Shown here: piece by piece, positions 1 to 11,702 of the stretch
Numbering within the stretch: the first letter of the stretch is position 1
Layout of the letters: each line of letters begins with the position of its first letter
Notes under the pieces: generated by a model
Told to the model about the DNA's origin: nothing
Databases searched by the model: none
What the model saw: the letters and a program-made list of their open reading frames with translations, nothing else
Made by a program: the position numbers and the translations under genes
Assembly (NCBI GenBank): GCA_004009845.1
Contig: RMBW01000113.1
Location: forward strand, 29,718 to 93,717
Direction of reading: 5' to 3'
From: Davidsoniella eucalypti
Lineage: Eukaryota > Ascomycota > Sordariomycetes > Microascales > Ceratocystidaceae
DNA length: 64,000 nt

Positions 1-1248
1 TATGTACATCTGATCATACTTCTAAGGCGTTTGAATCAAGTTGGGGAGATCACGGTTGGTGCTTTCTTATGTTTTCTCCATATATGTACATAAAACAATG
101 ACAGTAATAACTAAAAACTACAGGTACGGACATGGCTATGGATACAAGGAAATATTGATTTCAAGAAAGATTAGAAGGAGATTATGGGCAAGAAGATGAC
201 AGATCTTCATGTACCTGATATTGCAATCAAGACAATTGATCGTTTCTATATTGTCTAAAGCGAATCACCATGCTCCAAAGAACTCAAGTCTCGTCGAATT
301 GATGCAGTAGTTTCATGAATGCTTCTAAGAAGTCGGTCTTTAGCATACAGGGAATTCTGTGTTTCGACTTGCGTTGTTGAGAGGTTTTTTCCTAATTGTA
401 GGTATTTTATTCAGAAAAAAAAAAGGCGTCTCCCAAATAGGATTAGTGACGTATCGTTAGTCGTTTTGGGGGAGTATAATTAGCCCCTCTCGTATTATAT
501 TGGAAGCAATGACCTGCCAATTTTCGTTTCGATATCTGGCACATGCTCGCTCTTGAATTTCTTGGTCATCTTTGCTTTCTGTCCTTATATTGTCTCTATC
601 CTATCGATTGTCACATTTGTAGTATGCCATTCTAGAAGGAACAAAAATCTCGGCCGAGGTATTATAACCATGTCTCCATGTGAAGCTTCTCTACATATAG
701 TAAGCTCAAGCTTGTTCTGTTATTATAAAAAGAACCAAGGGCACACTACCATGAACTTGATATTTTATAACATATCAACTATAGTAATGACGTTATATAT
801 ATCTTAAACATGGCAGACTTTGATTTCGAGGACAAAACCATTGCAATGCTTTTTCAATCCTATTTGCGTCATATTTCATCCATATTTATTGTAGCTATCA
901 ACACTTTGACACTAAAAGAATTTTACAAAGTAAAGGAGAGGAATGAAGTGAAAGAAAAAGGAACGAAACCATGGGGATCGATCCGTAGACGAGGCTTGGA
1001 GTGTATATGTAGACACGCTGCGTCGTTATTATGAAGTATTAAGGTCAAAGTGGGGTGAGCGGGATGTGGTGAGCGTCTCAAGTCATCATGTGCCAATGAT
1101 CTTACTTTCGATAAAACAATGGCGGTAGGTTTCTTTTTATGTTTTTTTTTTTGTTAAAGAAACCCCAATGCTAAAGACCCCCTTAGAGATGTGTCAATAT
1201 AGGTGACAGAAAAGAAAGGCGAAAAAAACTTATACATGTGTGTGTTTT
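1..1248. other. Intergenic, no gene recognised
   Basis: AT-rich sequence from the left edge to the 3' end of the LCB1 gene. The short open frames here have no recognisable domains, no codon bias and no plausible splice partners. A poly-T run lies near 1143-1153. The last part, about 1050-1248, probably contains the terminator/3'UTR of the leftward LCB1 gene. Confidence 0.6.
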
Positions 1249-3024
1249 TTACGGCATTAGAGATTCACGCTTCATTACCTTGACGATAGCAGCACGGATG
1301 ACTTGGCCAGCCTTCTCGACCTCCGCTTTGTCAAGGTCAATGATAGCGCAAATCTTCAGCGCAGGCTGGACGTTCCACGTGAAGCCCTTGGCTTCGATAC
1401 GGGTCCATCCCGCCATGCGTCTTAAGCGGGTCACAAGCACGCCGTTTTCAAGGCACTATGAATGTCAAGTTAGTACTTGATACAGGCTGGGTGGGTCGGG
1501 TTATAAACAGGGTATTATTTCTTACCTCATCAACGATGTCCTGGAGTATATTCTCCTGGTCTTCCTCTGTATAGCGACGGTTTTCTACGATTGCGGGCTT
1601 GATGACCATGATGATCATAGGGTTCTGCGGGTCGCTAGTACAGACAAGGTACTCGCCACGGCCCTCCACCTGCGAACGAATAATCTCAATGTTTGAGCGG
1701 CATTCGGAGATGAGATCCGGGTTGTTCTGGATCTGAGAGATACTTTCGCTGGCAGTAACGGCAAGCATAGCGGGGAGGGCAGCAGAGAAGGTGTACGAAG
1801 CAGCAGTGATACGTTGGTGGTCGACGACGGTCTTGGTACCAGCACAGAAACCACCACCAGCACACAAAGGACCAGCCATAGAACCAACGATCATATCAAC
1901 TTGAGTAGGGTCAACATTCTGCGCCTCAGTCAGACCACGTCCAGTCTTCCCGAGAACACCAAAAGACCACGTCTCGTCGAGAATGATACGGAACTTGTAC
2001 TTTTCCTTGAGTTCGATCTACAGAAAAAAAGTAGGGTTAGTGGATATGCCCCAGGAGCTAGTTCTTGCGCTGTGTAGGAGGTTATATGTACCAATTTCGG
2101 CAGGTAAGCACAGTCACCAGTAGTCTCGAAGAAACCTTCCGTCACGATGAAGCGGCGCGTAGGCTTGCGTCTAGCTTGTTCCTTGACGACCTGCTTCATG
2201 ACTTTTTCAAGATCTTCCATGTCGCCATGTTTGTACCATTTAATGTTGGAACGCGATATTTGCAGACCTCTGCGGATAGAATAGTTGACGGCACTATCGG
2301 CAACGATAACATCACCACGTTTACAGAAAGCAGGAATCACACTGGATATGGTCGAGAATGCTTGGGCATAGAGAATGGAAGCTTCGGTACCGAGATAGGC
2401 TGCGATATCGGCCTCGGTCTTCACGTGCACATCCTGAGTACCGTAGAACTGGGGCGGGCCACAGGGACCAACACCGTACGCACGCAGAACCTGGATGGCC
2501 TTCTCTCTGATTGTGTCGTTGGCATTGAGGTTGTAGAAGTTGTAGGAGCCGAAGTTGATGACCTCCTTGCCGTTGGTGAGTTTCGATTTCGGGCCACTGG
2601 CTCTGTAGTTACAAAGAGAAGCATGTTAGCTGCTGTTATGGGTAGCACGATAAGGACATGGAAGCGAGTGGCAGTGGATCTATGAACCATACCCAGCAAT
2701 AATTGGAGCGGTACGGTCAACAGCGATGTCGAGTTCTGATTGGAGCGCTACCAAGGGCTCGGGGGTCCAGTCGTCGACGAGTTCGTTGATTTCGCTATCG
2801 GTAAGCTTGACGTAATTCTTCTGCTGGGTCGAGTAGGACGGCGCCATCATGTACCGGATGACGAAGAGCACCAGGACCAGCTCTAGTGCCGAGCGTACGG
2901 GATCGTCTTGGTAGCTGGATTTGATGTAGCGCATGAGCACGGCAGAGCCCGGCACCTTTTGGAAGAGCGACGAGCCCTCCTTGTGTATCGTGGCCAGAAG
3001 GGCCTGTATCTCGTTGAGGTCCAT
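1249..3024 (-). CDS. LCB1: Serine palmitoyltransferase subunit 1 (long-chain base synthesis)
   Basis: Four exons on the minus strand: 3024-2693, 2602-2092, 2017-1526 and 1455-1249, giving 513 aa. It is the LCB1 subunit of the ER serine palmitoyltransferase that condenses serine and palmitoyl-CoA, the first step of sphingolipid synthesis. The N-terminus has one hydrophobic segment at about residues 45-60, the usual ER anchor. The rest is an alpha-oxoamine synthase fold: a GPCGP motif with Cys158 (the position equivalent to the human neuropathy cysteine), a YGTQDVH stretch, and DETWSFG. The site that holds the PLP lysine in LCB2 reads GSMAGPLCAGGGFC and has no lysine, as expected for the non-catalytic LCB1 partner. 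All introns are GT..AG of 70-90 bp, and exon phases join cleanly. Its promoter faces PRP3, which is transcribed in the same direction and ends about 670 bp upstream. Confidence 0.95.
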
Positions 3025-3694
3025 GGTCGCAGTTATTGTTGTTGTTGATGCTGCAATTCCAGGGTGATGAAGAGGCAGTTCGGGTCTAATCTAATGGTAA
3101 GCAAGCAATAAACGCGGCTCTGACGTTGACGTGAAAAGAGTAAAAAAAACACGGTCCGGGCTTGACAGAAGTTGTAGGGAAAAGGAGGTTGAATAGTAGT
3201 GGTGGTGTTGCCAACAAACTAAGGCTAATTGGCAAAAAAAAAGTTGGTCCCTAAATTGCCGATAAACTGGCAAGGGGAATTTTAGTACTATAGTACTATA
3301 GTGCTGCCATTGTAAGTTGTACATTAGTAGCAAAAATGAATCGCGACTCCACTACCAACAGCAGAACAAGGGCAGCACGAGACCTGACGTCTAGAGAGAT
3401 ACAAGGGGGTTTTTGAACGAAATGTATCGCTATTTTCTTCGATAGGCGGTAGGTTTGACGTGCTATGGTATATTCTCTCGCAAATGTGCTGGCATCTATG
3501 ATAACAACTGGTCTCTGACATAACTTCTACTGTTTAAGCACAAAGCACGTGAATATGGACACAACAGCGTAGGTGACATCACATGCAAAAGGCAAACTAG
3601 ATATAAAAGTCGGTGAAAACGTTTCTACATGCGAGAAGCGTATATGTGAATATGGGCATGCTAAGTGTTGTACTATTAATTTATGTGAGATATT
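3025..3694. other. Intergenic between LCB1 promoter and PRP3 3' end
   Basis: About 670 bp with no gene. It should hold the LCB1 promoter (right of 3024) and the PRP3 terminator. A short tandem palindromic run of TAGTACTA units lies at about 3293-3312. A CACGTG E-box occurs near 3547. Confidence 0.5.
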
Positions 3695-5154
3695 TCAAGC
3701 GCTTTGTTTAGCTAACACCCAGAAGCTCTCTAGCTTGACTCGCGCCAAAAAGTCAAACGCCTCCTTGTCAGTGTCACAGATTTTACTAGACCACTTCTTG
3801 AAAGAACGTCCTTTCGACTCGCCTTCGAAAAGAAGTCCGATGGTGTTGGTAGCCATGGCGTTTGCATCGTCCGTCATCCAATCACGGGAGTTGTTCTGGT
3901 TTGTAGGGCCCGCCGGAGCCGGTGGACTTTGTGTCCAGTCGATACGGTTCATCATAAGCTTTTTGTACTTGTTGGTACTGTACTGTCCACCCTCTACTAT
4001 CACAAGGTTGATTTTTGGATGAACAAGACAGACGCCAGTAAGAGCGAACTGTTCTGCATTTTTCCAGATCTTGAAGCGGTGTTGGCCGTTGGCAAGATTA
4101 CCAATTTTGAATACCAAGATATGAATACCCTTTGCAGCATCCTTTCCTTGGTTTGTAGCGAGCTTTTCGTGTTTCTGATCTTGTGTGAGTTGCCGATCTG
4201 TGTTCATGGTCACGTGCTTCTCGTGACGCTCTGCAATCTGGCGATTGACTCTTTCTTCAACAGCCGTAGGATCTTGCACGGCCTCCTCACCTAGTACTCT
4301 CATGAGGTTCGATTTCTTGACCTTGGGTTCCGGTGCTGGCACCAAGCCTAGACGGATTTTGGCTTGAAGCTCCTTCATGTCCGCCATACGTCTCTGTCTC
4401 CGGAGCTTCTTTTGTTCCTTTCTCGTCATGAACATGGGCTTTGCTTGGGGTACAAGTCCATCTTGGGGAGGCTCCAAGGGTACGGGATGCTGTATTAGAT
4501 CTGTGATGATAGAATCATCACCTTCTAACCGCAGGCAAGCGTCTTCGTTTAGATTGGCATATGTTTTCCCTTCTATGAAATAGCCCTGATCAAACCACTC
4601 CACTGCTGGTGGTTCCTCGACAACAAAGTATTTATCGCTTGGGACTTCATCTAGTCCAGCTCGTCGTGCTTGATCGGCAACTCTTTTCTTGATTTCCTCG
4701 AGGGCTGCTTGTCGTCGCAAAGCGTTCGCTTGTTCTATAAGGAAAACATGTGGTTAGCGATTTCCTCTATGTGATAGCCTGATATGTACGTACGAATGTA
4801 TTTGCCCTTGTGGTTGAATTGTAGCTGTCTTGGCTCTCTGGGCTTTCCTACGGGTTGTCCAACATTCGAAGTATCGAGATACTTGTTCGGTAATGGCTTG
4901 CCGTTGCTCGCCGTCTTTATGGGAGTTGGATGCGCATTCAAATTCTCAAGTACTGGATGCAGACCAACAGATAGTCCACCCCTAGTATTGCTATTATCAG
5001 CACTGCTGTTGCTGTTGCTGCTAGCACTAAGAGATGGCCCGCCTTTGTTGCTGCTGTTTCCAACGGCGGCAGCGACACGTGCCTTCAGCGCAGCCATGCG
5101 CTCGGCCGCAGTCATTGCAGAGCCAGAGCCGCTTCCAGCAGGAGGTCTATTCAT
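3695..5154 (-). CDS. PRP3: U4/U6 snRNP protein Prp3
   Basis: Two exons, 5154-4794 and 4734-3695, encode 466 aa. Prp3 binds U4/U6 snRNA in the tri-snRNP during spliceosome assembly. The 59 bp intron splits a glutamine codon; joining the exons restores the conserved GKYIQQANALRRQAALEE block at the start of the Prp3 domain. Downstream are a highly charged central part with the KEQKKLRRQRR stretch, then the C-terminal domain of the family (formerly DUF1115) with KIWKNAEQFALTG, VVEGG-like IVEGGQYSTNKYKKLMMNRIDW and FEG motifs. The first 75 residues are a low-complexity Ser/Asn/Gly tract. The protein is shorter than human PRPF3 (683 aa) because it lacks the N-terminal PWI domain. It diverges from BUD20 with about 500 bp between the starts. 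Confidence 0.95.
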
Positions 5155-5656
5155 GTTGAGCGAGAAGGGTTTTAGTAGTCGTTATTCTATATAGTTTTCG
5201 TGAGGCTGAATCGAGGATGAGCCGCAAATTCAGGGCAACCTTCCTGCTGCGATTTGAGAGGTAAATTAAGTTCGGTATATGGTTTAAGCAACGATTAGAA
5301 TATAACTATCCAGTAAAAGACTAAAAGACGAGATGACCGGGTTCGATGATGAAAGAGAGGTTGTCGCAAAGACAGATGCAAGTAGATAAAAAATAAAAAA
5401 TAAAAAAGATAGAACATTGCGGTAGCCATGATCTAGCTTACAATGATGCAGCTAAATGTTCTAACGTAATTAACCGAGTATTAGCCATGAGATAAGCATT
5501 TTACTATGGCCATCCCCACTAAATGTTTTTTAATCAGAGATAACTACCGGCTTGGCTCAGATGGCGTACAGTAATTTTTCAATGTGAGATTCTCTCTTCA
5601 AAGATTTAAGCATATCTTTTATATCAACTACAATACCGAAGCAAAATCAAGTCAAA
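5155..5656. promoter_or_regulatory. Shared divergent promoter region PRP3/BUD20
   Basis: A 502 bp gap between the start codons of two divergently transcribed nuclear RNA-related genes (splicing and 60S assembly). It is AT-rich with no ORF. No individual site can be assigned by eye. Confidence 0.5.
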
Positions 5657-6163
5657 ATGGGTGGAACATTTGCAAAGCGTACTATTACAAAGACTCGGAG
5701 AAAGATCAGGTAAGAAAATATACATCAAGCTTCATCATCATCAAAGTACGGAATCGATACTAATATATATATTCCCGTTTTTAGAGATCTTGACCAGGTC
5801 AAGGCCGACATGCTTTCTCCCAAACACCTCGAACAATTCAAATCCACCAGAGCCGCTGAAGATCTGCCCGGCCTAGGCCGTTATTACTGTATAGAGTGTG
5901 CTAAGTGGTTTGATACTGAATTTAGTCTCGAGGGTCATCGCAAGTGCAAGCCGCATAGAAGAAGGTATATCTTCTCACCTTAACACTTGCTTTTGGGTAG
6001 TGAAGCGTTTGCTAACTAGATTGTGACAATTCTTAGAGTCAAAGCGCTTGCTGAAGAGGCGTACACACAGAAAGAAGCTGAAGCTGCAGTCGGCATCCGG
6101 ACCGACAACAAAGGACCTCTCCCAAAATCGACTGAAGGCGCCAGCGATGTCGAAATGAAGTGA
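5657..6163 (+). CDS. BUD20: Bud20-like C2H2 zinc finger, 60S ribosome export factor
   Basis: Three exons, 5657-5709, 5785-5964 and 6037-6163, encode a 119 aa protein. Both introns fall after an AG of an arginine codon and are GT..AG of 72-75 bp. The basic N-terminus (TKTRRKIRDLDQVKAD) and the single finger (YYCIECAKWF then an H-x5-H pair ending in KPHRRR) are the signature of Bud20/ZNF593, a shuttling factor that rides pre-60S particles to the cytoplasm. The tail contains Lys/Glu repeats and no other domain. Yeast Bud20 is longer (166 aa); fungal homologues near 120 aa are common. The gene converges on DAM1 with only about 160 bp between stop codons. Confidence 0.9.
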
Positions 6164-6323
6164 TCAAACTTCATTCTATGGTGGACATTACACCATCAAC
6201 AAAGCAAGCCATATTTATGATAGCTGGTCTTCGAGATACCCCTCACGCAATGTACACATTTCTTTCTTTCCGCGGCAATATGCTATAAGCGTCGATTTCC
6301 CCAACGCTCTCTCCCATACCGTT

Positions 6324-7175
6324 TCAGTGCCATCCTCGAGCACGTGGGGCTCTAAGACCACTTGCGCGTGCCGTTCCCCGTGCTGTTCCCCTAGACAAGT
6401 TTCCTCGGGGCACCCCAGAACCTCTGGTAGAGCCTCTGGTCGTGCCTCTTGATGATGCCGTTGTGCCTCGCGCGCCTCGTGCCATCCGTGACTCCGGAGT
6501 TGCTATACGAGACGCTTTAGTTGATACTGGGTTTTCAATGAAATCCCCCTCGGAATTCCTATACACCACCATATATTAGCTTTGCTGTTGATTACTCGGA
6601 GGCTTTGTTTGCGTTGTTCTTTCAAGGGCGGTAATTCAACAGCACACCCACTCATTTTCACAAAAAGTTAGACCATTAATATATACGCACATGAAAGTTA
6701 CATCGTCAGGCTCTGGTGTTTTGCGTTTGGGAACACGGGGTGTGTCTAAGATATATATGTGTTAGTGGATGTTCAAAGTATAGTTCTGTTTTGATGGGGG
6801 TCCGCATATACCAGGTAATGTCATGACATCTGGCTCTCTGGTCCTTGTGAATGATTCAGGAATAGGGCTTTCGGGAAAGTCGACGCAAAATGCATTCATG
6901 TTCAGTCCATACATGAAGCTAGCGAAAGATTCACTAAATCTGGCTAGGCTTTCATGCATGATTTGGAAGTGCATGAGATTGGCTTCTAGATCGGCCATTG
7001 CATCAGAGAACTCGGCAAAATGTGGCTCAAAGACATTGAGAGGAAACGAGGCATCGTTCCGGGCACTTGCACGAGCAGAGTCGCGGAACGAGGAGCGCGA
7101 TGATGGGCGCAAAGGAGTTGTAGGCCGAGGCGTGCGTGATCGCGAACCGGGGCGCTTGTGAGATTCGTCCGTCAT
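6324..7175 (-). CDS. DAM1: DASH complex subunit Dam1 (kinetochore ring)
   Basis: Three exons, 7175-6812, 6745-6691 and 6558-6324, encode 217 aa. Dam1 is a fungal-specific subunit of the DASH ring that couples kinetochores to microtubules and is an Aurora B target. The hallmark block at about residues 48-95 reads FAEFSDAMADLEANLMH, then MHESLARFSESFASFMYGLNMNAFCVDFPE, matching the Dam1 family signature. The N-terminus is Ser/Arg rich with TPRPTTPLRP-type phospho-sites. The C-terminus, from exon 3, is an unusual low-complexity tail of RGT/RGS repeats (ARGTTASSRGTTRGS...), basic and RG-rich, likely disordered and suited to microtubule contact. The 55 nt middle exon is needed to join the frames. 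It converges with BUD20 and diverges from the Sec14-like gene. Confidence 0.93.
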
Positions 7176-7973
7176 TTTAGAGTGTTCGTGTAGGTTGTTG
7201 AATTCACAGACTTGTCAAGAGATTATCGCAAAGTAGAGCTTAATAAAAATTATGATCACTTTGTGTACATAATATTCACGAGGCTAGCTAGCCTTCTACA
7301 ACTGTATGCATTGTTTTGATAAGTTTGCGTCTATGTACTCCGTGTTTCCAGGGTTTCCTTTAGTGGGGTCGCGCATGGAACCCTGTACTTATTCCTGCCT
7401 GTATTGTAGCTGGCTAGCTAGTTGCCCAATGCAGGTCTGCAATACGCGGCTAAGAAATAAGAATTCCAAGAATTCAGGGACGAGCCAAAATCTTCAGGGT
7501 GGCCCATGCCGCGTCCGACGGCTTTCAACAACTATAGAAATTGTAGCCTCAGCCACCGGAGTCGGAAGATTTTGTAGATTTGCAAATATGATCTCAGGAT
7601 GAGATAAGAAGAAAAGAAAAGAAAAGAAAAAAAAAAGCCACTGCGGCAAGCAATTTGGCGCACTGTCATACAGATCTTCTCGACTCTACCAGCCTTACCT
7701 GTCGACAAAGTGTACATACATATGGACTCTGCATTGATAGACTCGTCTACAACGTACAATGCAGTGTTATGCACGCCCCCGTCCAAGTCGCCAAGGTGCA
7801 GGCTTTCGATGAACCTCACATGCTCTCATGGTATGTTGATACAAGGTACTATGTAAATCGCCAAAGCTTGACTACCATCACTGCGACACTATAAACTTCT
7901 GTCAGGTACTCTAAGTCCGTGGATATTCCAAGCCAGGCACTAAAAAGTAATCTTTTGTACCGTTCTTGTCTAT

Positions 7974-8036
7974 TTTTATTTTTATTTTTTTTGATTCATT
8001 AATCTTATGGAGCTACAGAGCTATGAAGATGTTGTC
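7974..8036 (-). mobile_element. Miniature retroposon-like insertion, copy 1
   Basis: On the minus strand this reads as a body starting near CATCTTCATAGCTC, continuing through CATAAGATTAATGAAT, and ending in an A-rich tail. It is the same sequence as copies at 51933-51988 and 53532-53586. The insertion is flanked by CTTGTCTAT at 7965-7973 and 8037-8045, an exact 9 bp direct repeat that extends with one mismatch. Tail plus target duplication suggests insertion by target-primed reverse transcription. There is no coding capacity. Confidence 0.6.
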
Positions 8037-8067
8037 CTTGTCTATAAATGCATCAATTCGATATACA

Positions 8068-8099
8068 ACTATGGCTATGGCTATGGCTATGGCTATGGT
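8068..8099. repeat. Hexanucleotide microsatellite (ATGGCT)n
   Basis: About five uninterrupted copies of ATGGCT in the non-coding gap between DAM1 and the Sec14-like gene. Likely length-variable between strains; no other role is visible. Confidence 0.9.
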
Positions 8100-8599
8100 C
8101 TGCTACTCGTAGGCTCGGCCGCTGTTTTAAGCACATCCACTGTTACCTATCATTAGCACAGGAATCCTCTTTCTTGCAGTGCTTTAAATTTCGATGCCAC
8201 AAGTGATGCTATGTAGACAAGGTTATCGCGCCTCATAACTTACCATGCAAGCCAAGCCGGTAGTAATAATATCATGGCGGTACCGGAGATCTTCAGCTTC
8301 GAAGCCCAGTAAGCCTACAAAGTGTAGGTATTCTCTGAAGAATTATGGATTTCGACATAGCCAGGCTATAGCGTACGGGCCTATGGGCTCAGTTGTATGG
8401 GCTTCAAATGCGGAAGCCTAGCTCTGTCTCTCCAATAAACGTAACCATGCCACCTCCCAATTGCGGTCATAATGCCGCCCCATACTACTCTAGCACCTGC
8501 TGTTCTTAAGCATCCGGCTGTGTTTACCCTCGCAATAGAAGCCTACCAAGCCTTAGTTGCTTTGCTTTGTTTTTGTTGTATTTTCTCTCTGTCTTCCTT

Positions 8600-10604
8600 A
8601 TGACCTCCATCACTTCTTTTTTATCCAGATCCAGCGCAAACGACGCTGTCTTGCCTTGCTTGCCATTACTATCTACAACTAGAGCTCTTGTTCCCCTCTC
8701 GTGCCGCGCTGCCGGGAACCTCGGAGCCCATCATTTTTCTTCCTCCGCCTCAACCGTTCGAGTCCTAGGCCCTCGTCACTTGTCGAGGCATCTGCACGCC
8801 AGCCAACCTAATTTCACCAGCTTTCCTACTCGTGTGTCTGCACAGCCAGTGGAAACAAAACCGCTAGGACAGTCTGCTTCACTCCAGTCTCTACCTGGCG
8901 TCGTCCTCTCTAATAAATTCCATCCCCCGCGACGTCTTCGCTCGTCGGTCTCGCTCCCATCCACCGCAGCTATCTTGCTTGCGACAACTACCGTCATTGC
9001 GACTCTATTTGCCTTTTCCTATTTCGGACTATACCCGACAGAACATATCACCGCCACAAGTACAAACATATACACGCCCGACTCGGATAGCACAATGACA
9101 GCTACCGCCCCTCCATCTGCCACCTTGACTGGTCGCGCCGGCAATCTAACTCCCGAGCAGACAGAGAAGTTAAAGAAGCTTTGGGCTGCCCTATTCAAGA
9201 TTTTCGGTATCTTGAATGAGTCTGACATCTTACCTCCTTCTGATACCTCAGTGACTGCCGATGCTTCCGCTGCGACGCAAGTTGAAGACAAGTCCAAGAA
9301 GCGCTCCTTGTTCAGTCGCAAGCCTAAGGACACCGCCGAGCCTGTTGCTGCTTCTGAGACTGACGACAAATACGGACAAACGAAGCATTTCCAGGAAACT
9401 CTACAAAAGGAAACACCAGAGGCGTTGCGCTCCACACTCTGGTCCACTGTCAAACACGACGATCCTGATGGCTTTTTGCTGCGTTTCCTACGTGCCCGTA
9501 AGTGGGATGTTGACAAGGCACTAGTCATGTTGATCTCGACTATTAGTTGGAGGAATTCGGATATTCAACTTGATACTGATGTCATGGTCAAGGGTGAATC
9601 TGGCGCCATCGACGATGCTAGGAACGGCACTGGCGTTGTGCAAACCACCGGTCAGGGCATGATTGAACAAATCCGTATGGGAAAGGCATTCTTCCACGGC
9701 TGTGATAAAGATAATCGGCCCTTGTGCTTTGTCCGTGTACGCCTCCACCACCAAGGCGACCAGACTGATGCTGCACAGGAACGTAATACTGTATTCCTCA
9801 TCGAAACTGCTCGCATGATGCTTCAGTATCCTATTGAGACAGCTGTAAGTCGTATACACATGAAATATCATGGTAGTACATGCGGATGCTAACTCTATTT
9901 AGACTATTGTGTTTGACATGACTGGATTCTCCATCTCAAATATGGTATGTAACCTCTAAATTCAGATATCCTAACTGTTAACTAACATCACTCCAGGACT
10001 ATACTCCTATCAAGTTCATGGTCAAGTGTTTTGAGGCCAACTATCCAGAATGTCTCGGTGCTGTTCTAGTGTACAAGGCCCCGTGGGTGTTCCAAGGTAT
10101 GACATGTTCATCTGATAATCTCATCTTGGTGTAATATCTAACTAATTCATAAATTTAGGCTTCTGGAAGATCATTCGTGGGTGGTTAGATCCTGTTGTTG
10201 CTAACAAGATTCATTTCGTCAACAACACCAAAGATCTAACCGAATACATTGATGAAAGTAAGATCCTCAAGGAGCTCGACGGCCCTGAAGATTGGGAATA
10301 CAAATACACGGAGCCTGTCCCTGGCGAAAATGATCTCATGAAAGATACCAAGACTCGCGATACGCTACAGGCTGAGCGCAACGAGTACTATAAGCAGTAC
10401 GAACAGGCTACCATCAACTGGATCAAAGGCAAAGCTGCTGCCGATGCTGCCAGAATGGATGTCAGATTGAAACTGCGCGACAACTATTGGAAGATTGATC
10501 CATACATCAGAGCTCGCTGCATGTATGACCGCGTGGGTATTCTAAGTCCTGGGGGCAAGATAAACTATTACCCTTCAGGCCCCCCAACTAAGACTTCACG
10601 CTAG
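8600..10604 (+). CDS. Sec14/CRAL-TRIO lipid-transfer protein (Csr1-like) with N-terminal extension
   Basis: Four exons, 8600-9844, 9903-9944 (only 42 nt), 9997-10096 and 10159-10604, encode 610 aa from the first ATG. The C-terminal two thirds match phosphatidylinositol-transfer proteins of the Csr1/Sfh2 type: a CRAL-TRIO N part (LLRFLRARKWDVDKALVML at about 295-315), then the lipid-binding domain (ETAVSRIH replaced after splicing by TIVFDMTGFSISNMDYTPIKFM; NKIHFVNNTKDL). Residues 1-165 form an Arg/Ser-rich, acid-poor extension with a hydrophobic segment at about 122-145, resembling a mitochondrial presequence plus anchor. The next in-frame ATG is at 9095 (Met166), just before the usual family start (AGNLTPEQ). 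The first ATG has a poor context and the second a good one, so both long anchored and short soluble forms are possible. Confidence 0.88.
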
Positions 10605-10948
10605 AAGTTGGAGGAAACAGAAGTGGGATTGAAACCCAAGATCGAGGAGACGGATTCGTCTCTTTCTAGCACAGTTTTGTCATATATTTGGCGTTAGGTG
10701 ATTGTGTATTAATTATTTCGAGATGGCGGTTGGTGTATTTTCATTAGAATCAGTCTTTTTGTATATCATACATAGCTCATTAGGATAGAATCCTAGGACA
10801 TCCATAGCTATCGGTGGATAGAGATGAGTTGAGGGTGGTTGTATACATGTATGTATACTATACAATTGTCATCTTGGTGTCAACATTGATCATCAGCTGA
10901 CATAGATAGATGAAAGCCCGGACGAAAAAAAAAAAACAATACGCTTAT
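10605..10948. terminator. Shared 3' region of convergent genes
   Basis: A 344 bp AT-rich gap between the stop codons of the Sec14-like gene and the HIT gene. It must hold both transcript ends. No ORF or repeat is seen apart from a poly-A run near 10925-10937. Confidence 0.5.
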
Positions 10949-11702
10949 TTACATCTTAGACTTCACTTCCTCGTAGAGCACTTTGAGCTTTTCCATGTCA
11001 GTAGGCTGGGCAGGCCAGCCAACAACCAGACCTTCGGTGTCAGAGGGCTTGGGAATCTTGTGAATATTCACCGTTAGTAAACCTGTTGTCTAGATAAGCT
11101 ATCGTATTCGGAGCGCCAGTGTTACATACCATGTGGAAGTGAACATGATGCACCTGCTGGTGAGCAATGGTACCGTTGTTCTGGAGAATATTATAGTCGG
11201 TAGCACCAGTAGCGGTGACCAGCTTCTTTAGGACAGGCTATTCAAAGACAAGCAAGAAACCGTTTTGTCAGCGTCAAGTTTTCGTTTTTTTCAGGTCTAT
11301 CCGTTTAAGACATATGAGACTGTGTACTTACCAGAACCTCGGATAGCTGATCATCGGGAATATCAGCAAGCTTAGCACCGTGGTGCTTCGGGATGACAAG
11401 CTATGATGGACATATTAGTCAGCTAGGCTGCGGTAGATTGACGTTCACGGATACGGCGTATGCTATATATAACGTAGCATAGCGCTCGTGAAATCATGTC
11501 GTGTGAGAAGAGACGTACAGCATGACCACGGCTAGTCGGCATGATGTCGAGAAAAGCCAGAGTCCTCTCACTCTCGAAGAGCTTGAAGCAGGGGATCTCG
11601 CCTATAAATCAGTTGTTAATGGAAGTTTTCTCTACGCTTTTATCTTGTATGAATAGAACAATACATACCCTTGATGATTTTGCAAAAGATACAAGCAGAC
11701 AT
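10949..11702 (-). CDS. HNT1: HIT-family hydrolase (Hnt1/HINT type)
   Basis: Five short exons, 11702-11669, 11601-11519, 11400-11332, 11237-11130 and 11056-10949, encode 133 aa. The single domain is a histidine-triad nucleotide hydrolase/transferase that acts on AMP-lysine and AMP-NH2-like substrates. The N-terminus MSACIFCKIIKGEIP with its CxxC-like pair and the loop HALVIPKHH are typical. The catalytic triad reads HHVHFHM, His93-x-His95-x-His97, with His95 the expected nucleophile. Exon phases join without error, and every intron is GT..AG. Because each exon is short, an ORF scan misses this gene. The length is normal for the family (Hnt1 is 158 aa, human HINT1 126 aa). It diverges from MOG1 across a repeat-bearing gap. 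Confidence 0.95.

Larger units (their letters stand above)
7176..8599. other. Intergenic with small repeats (DAM1/Sec14-like divergent region)
   Basis: About 1.4 kb with no supported gene; the 80-98 aa frames have no domain. It contains a (GAAAA)n tract at about 7611-7635, a tiny retroposon-like insertion at 7974-8036, and a hexanucleotide (ATGGCT)n run at about 8068-8099. The right part is the promoter and leader of the Sec14-like gene. Confidence 0.5.
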
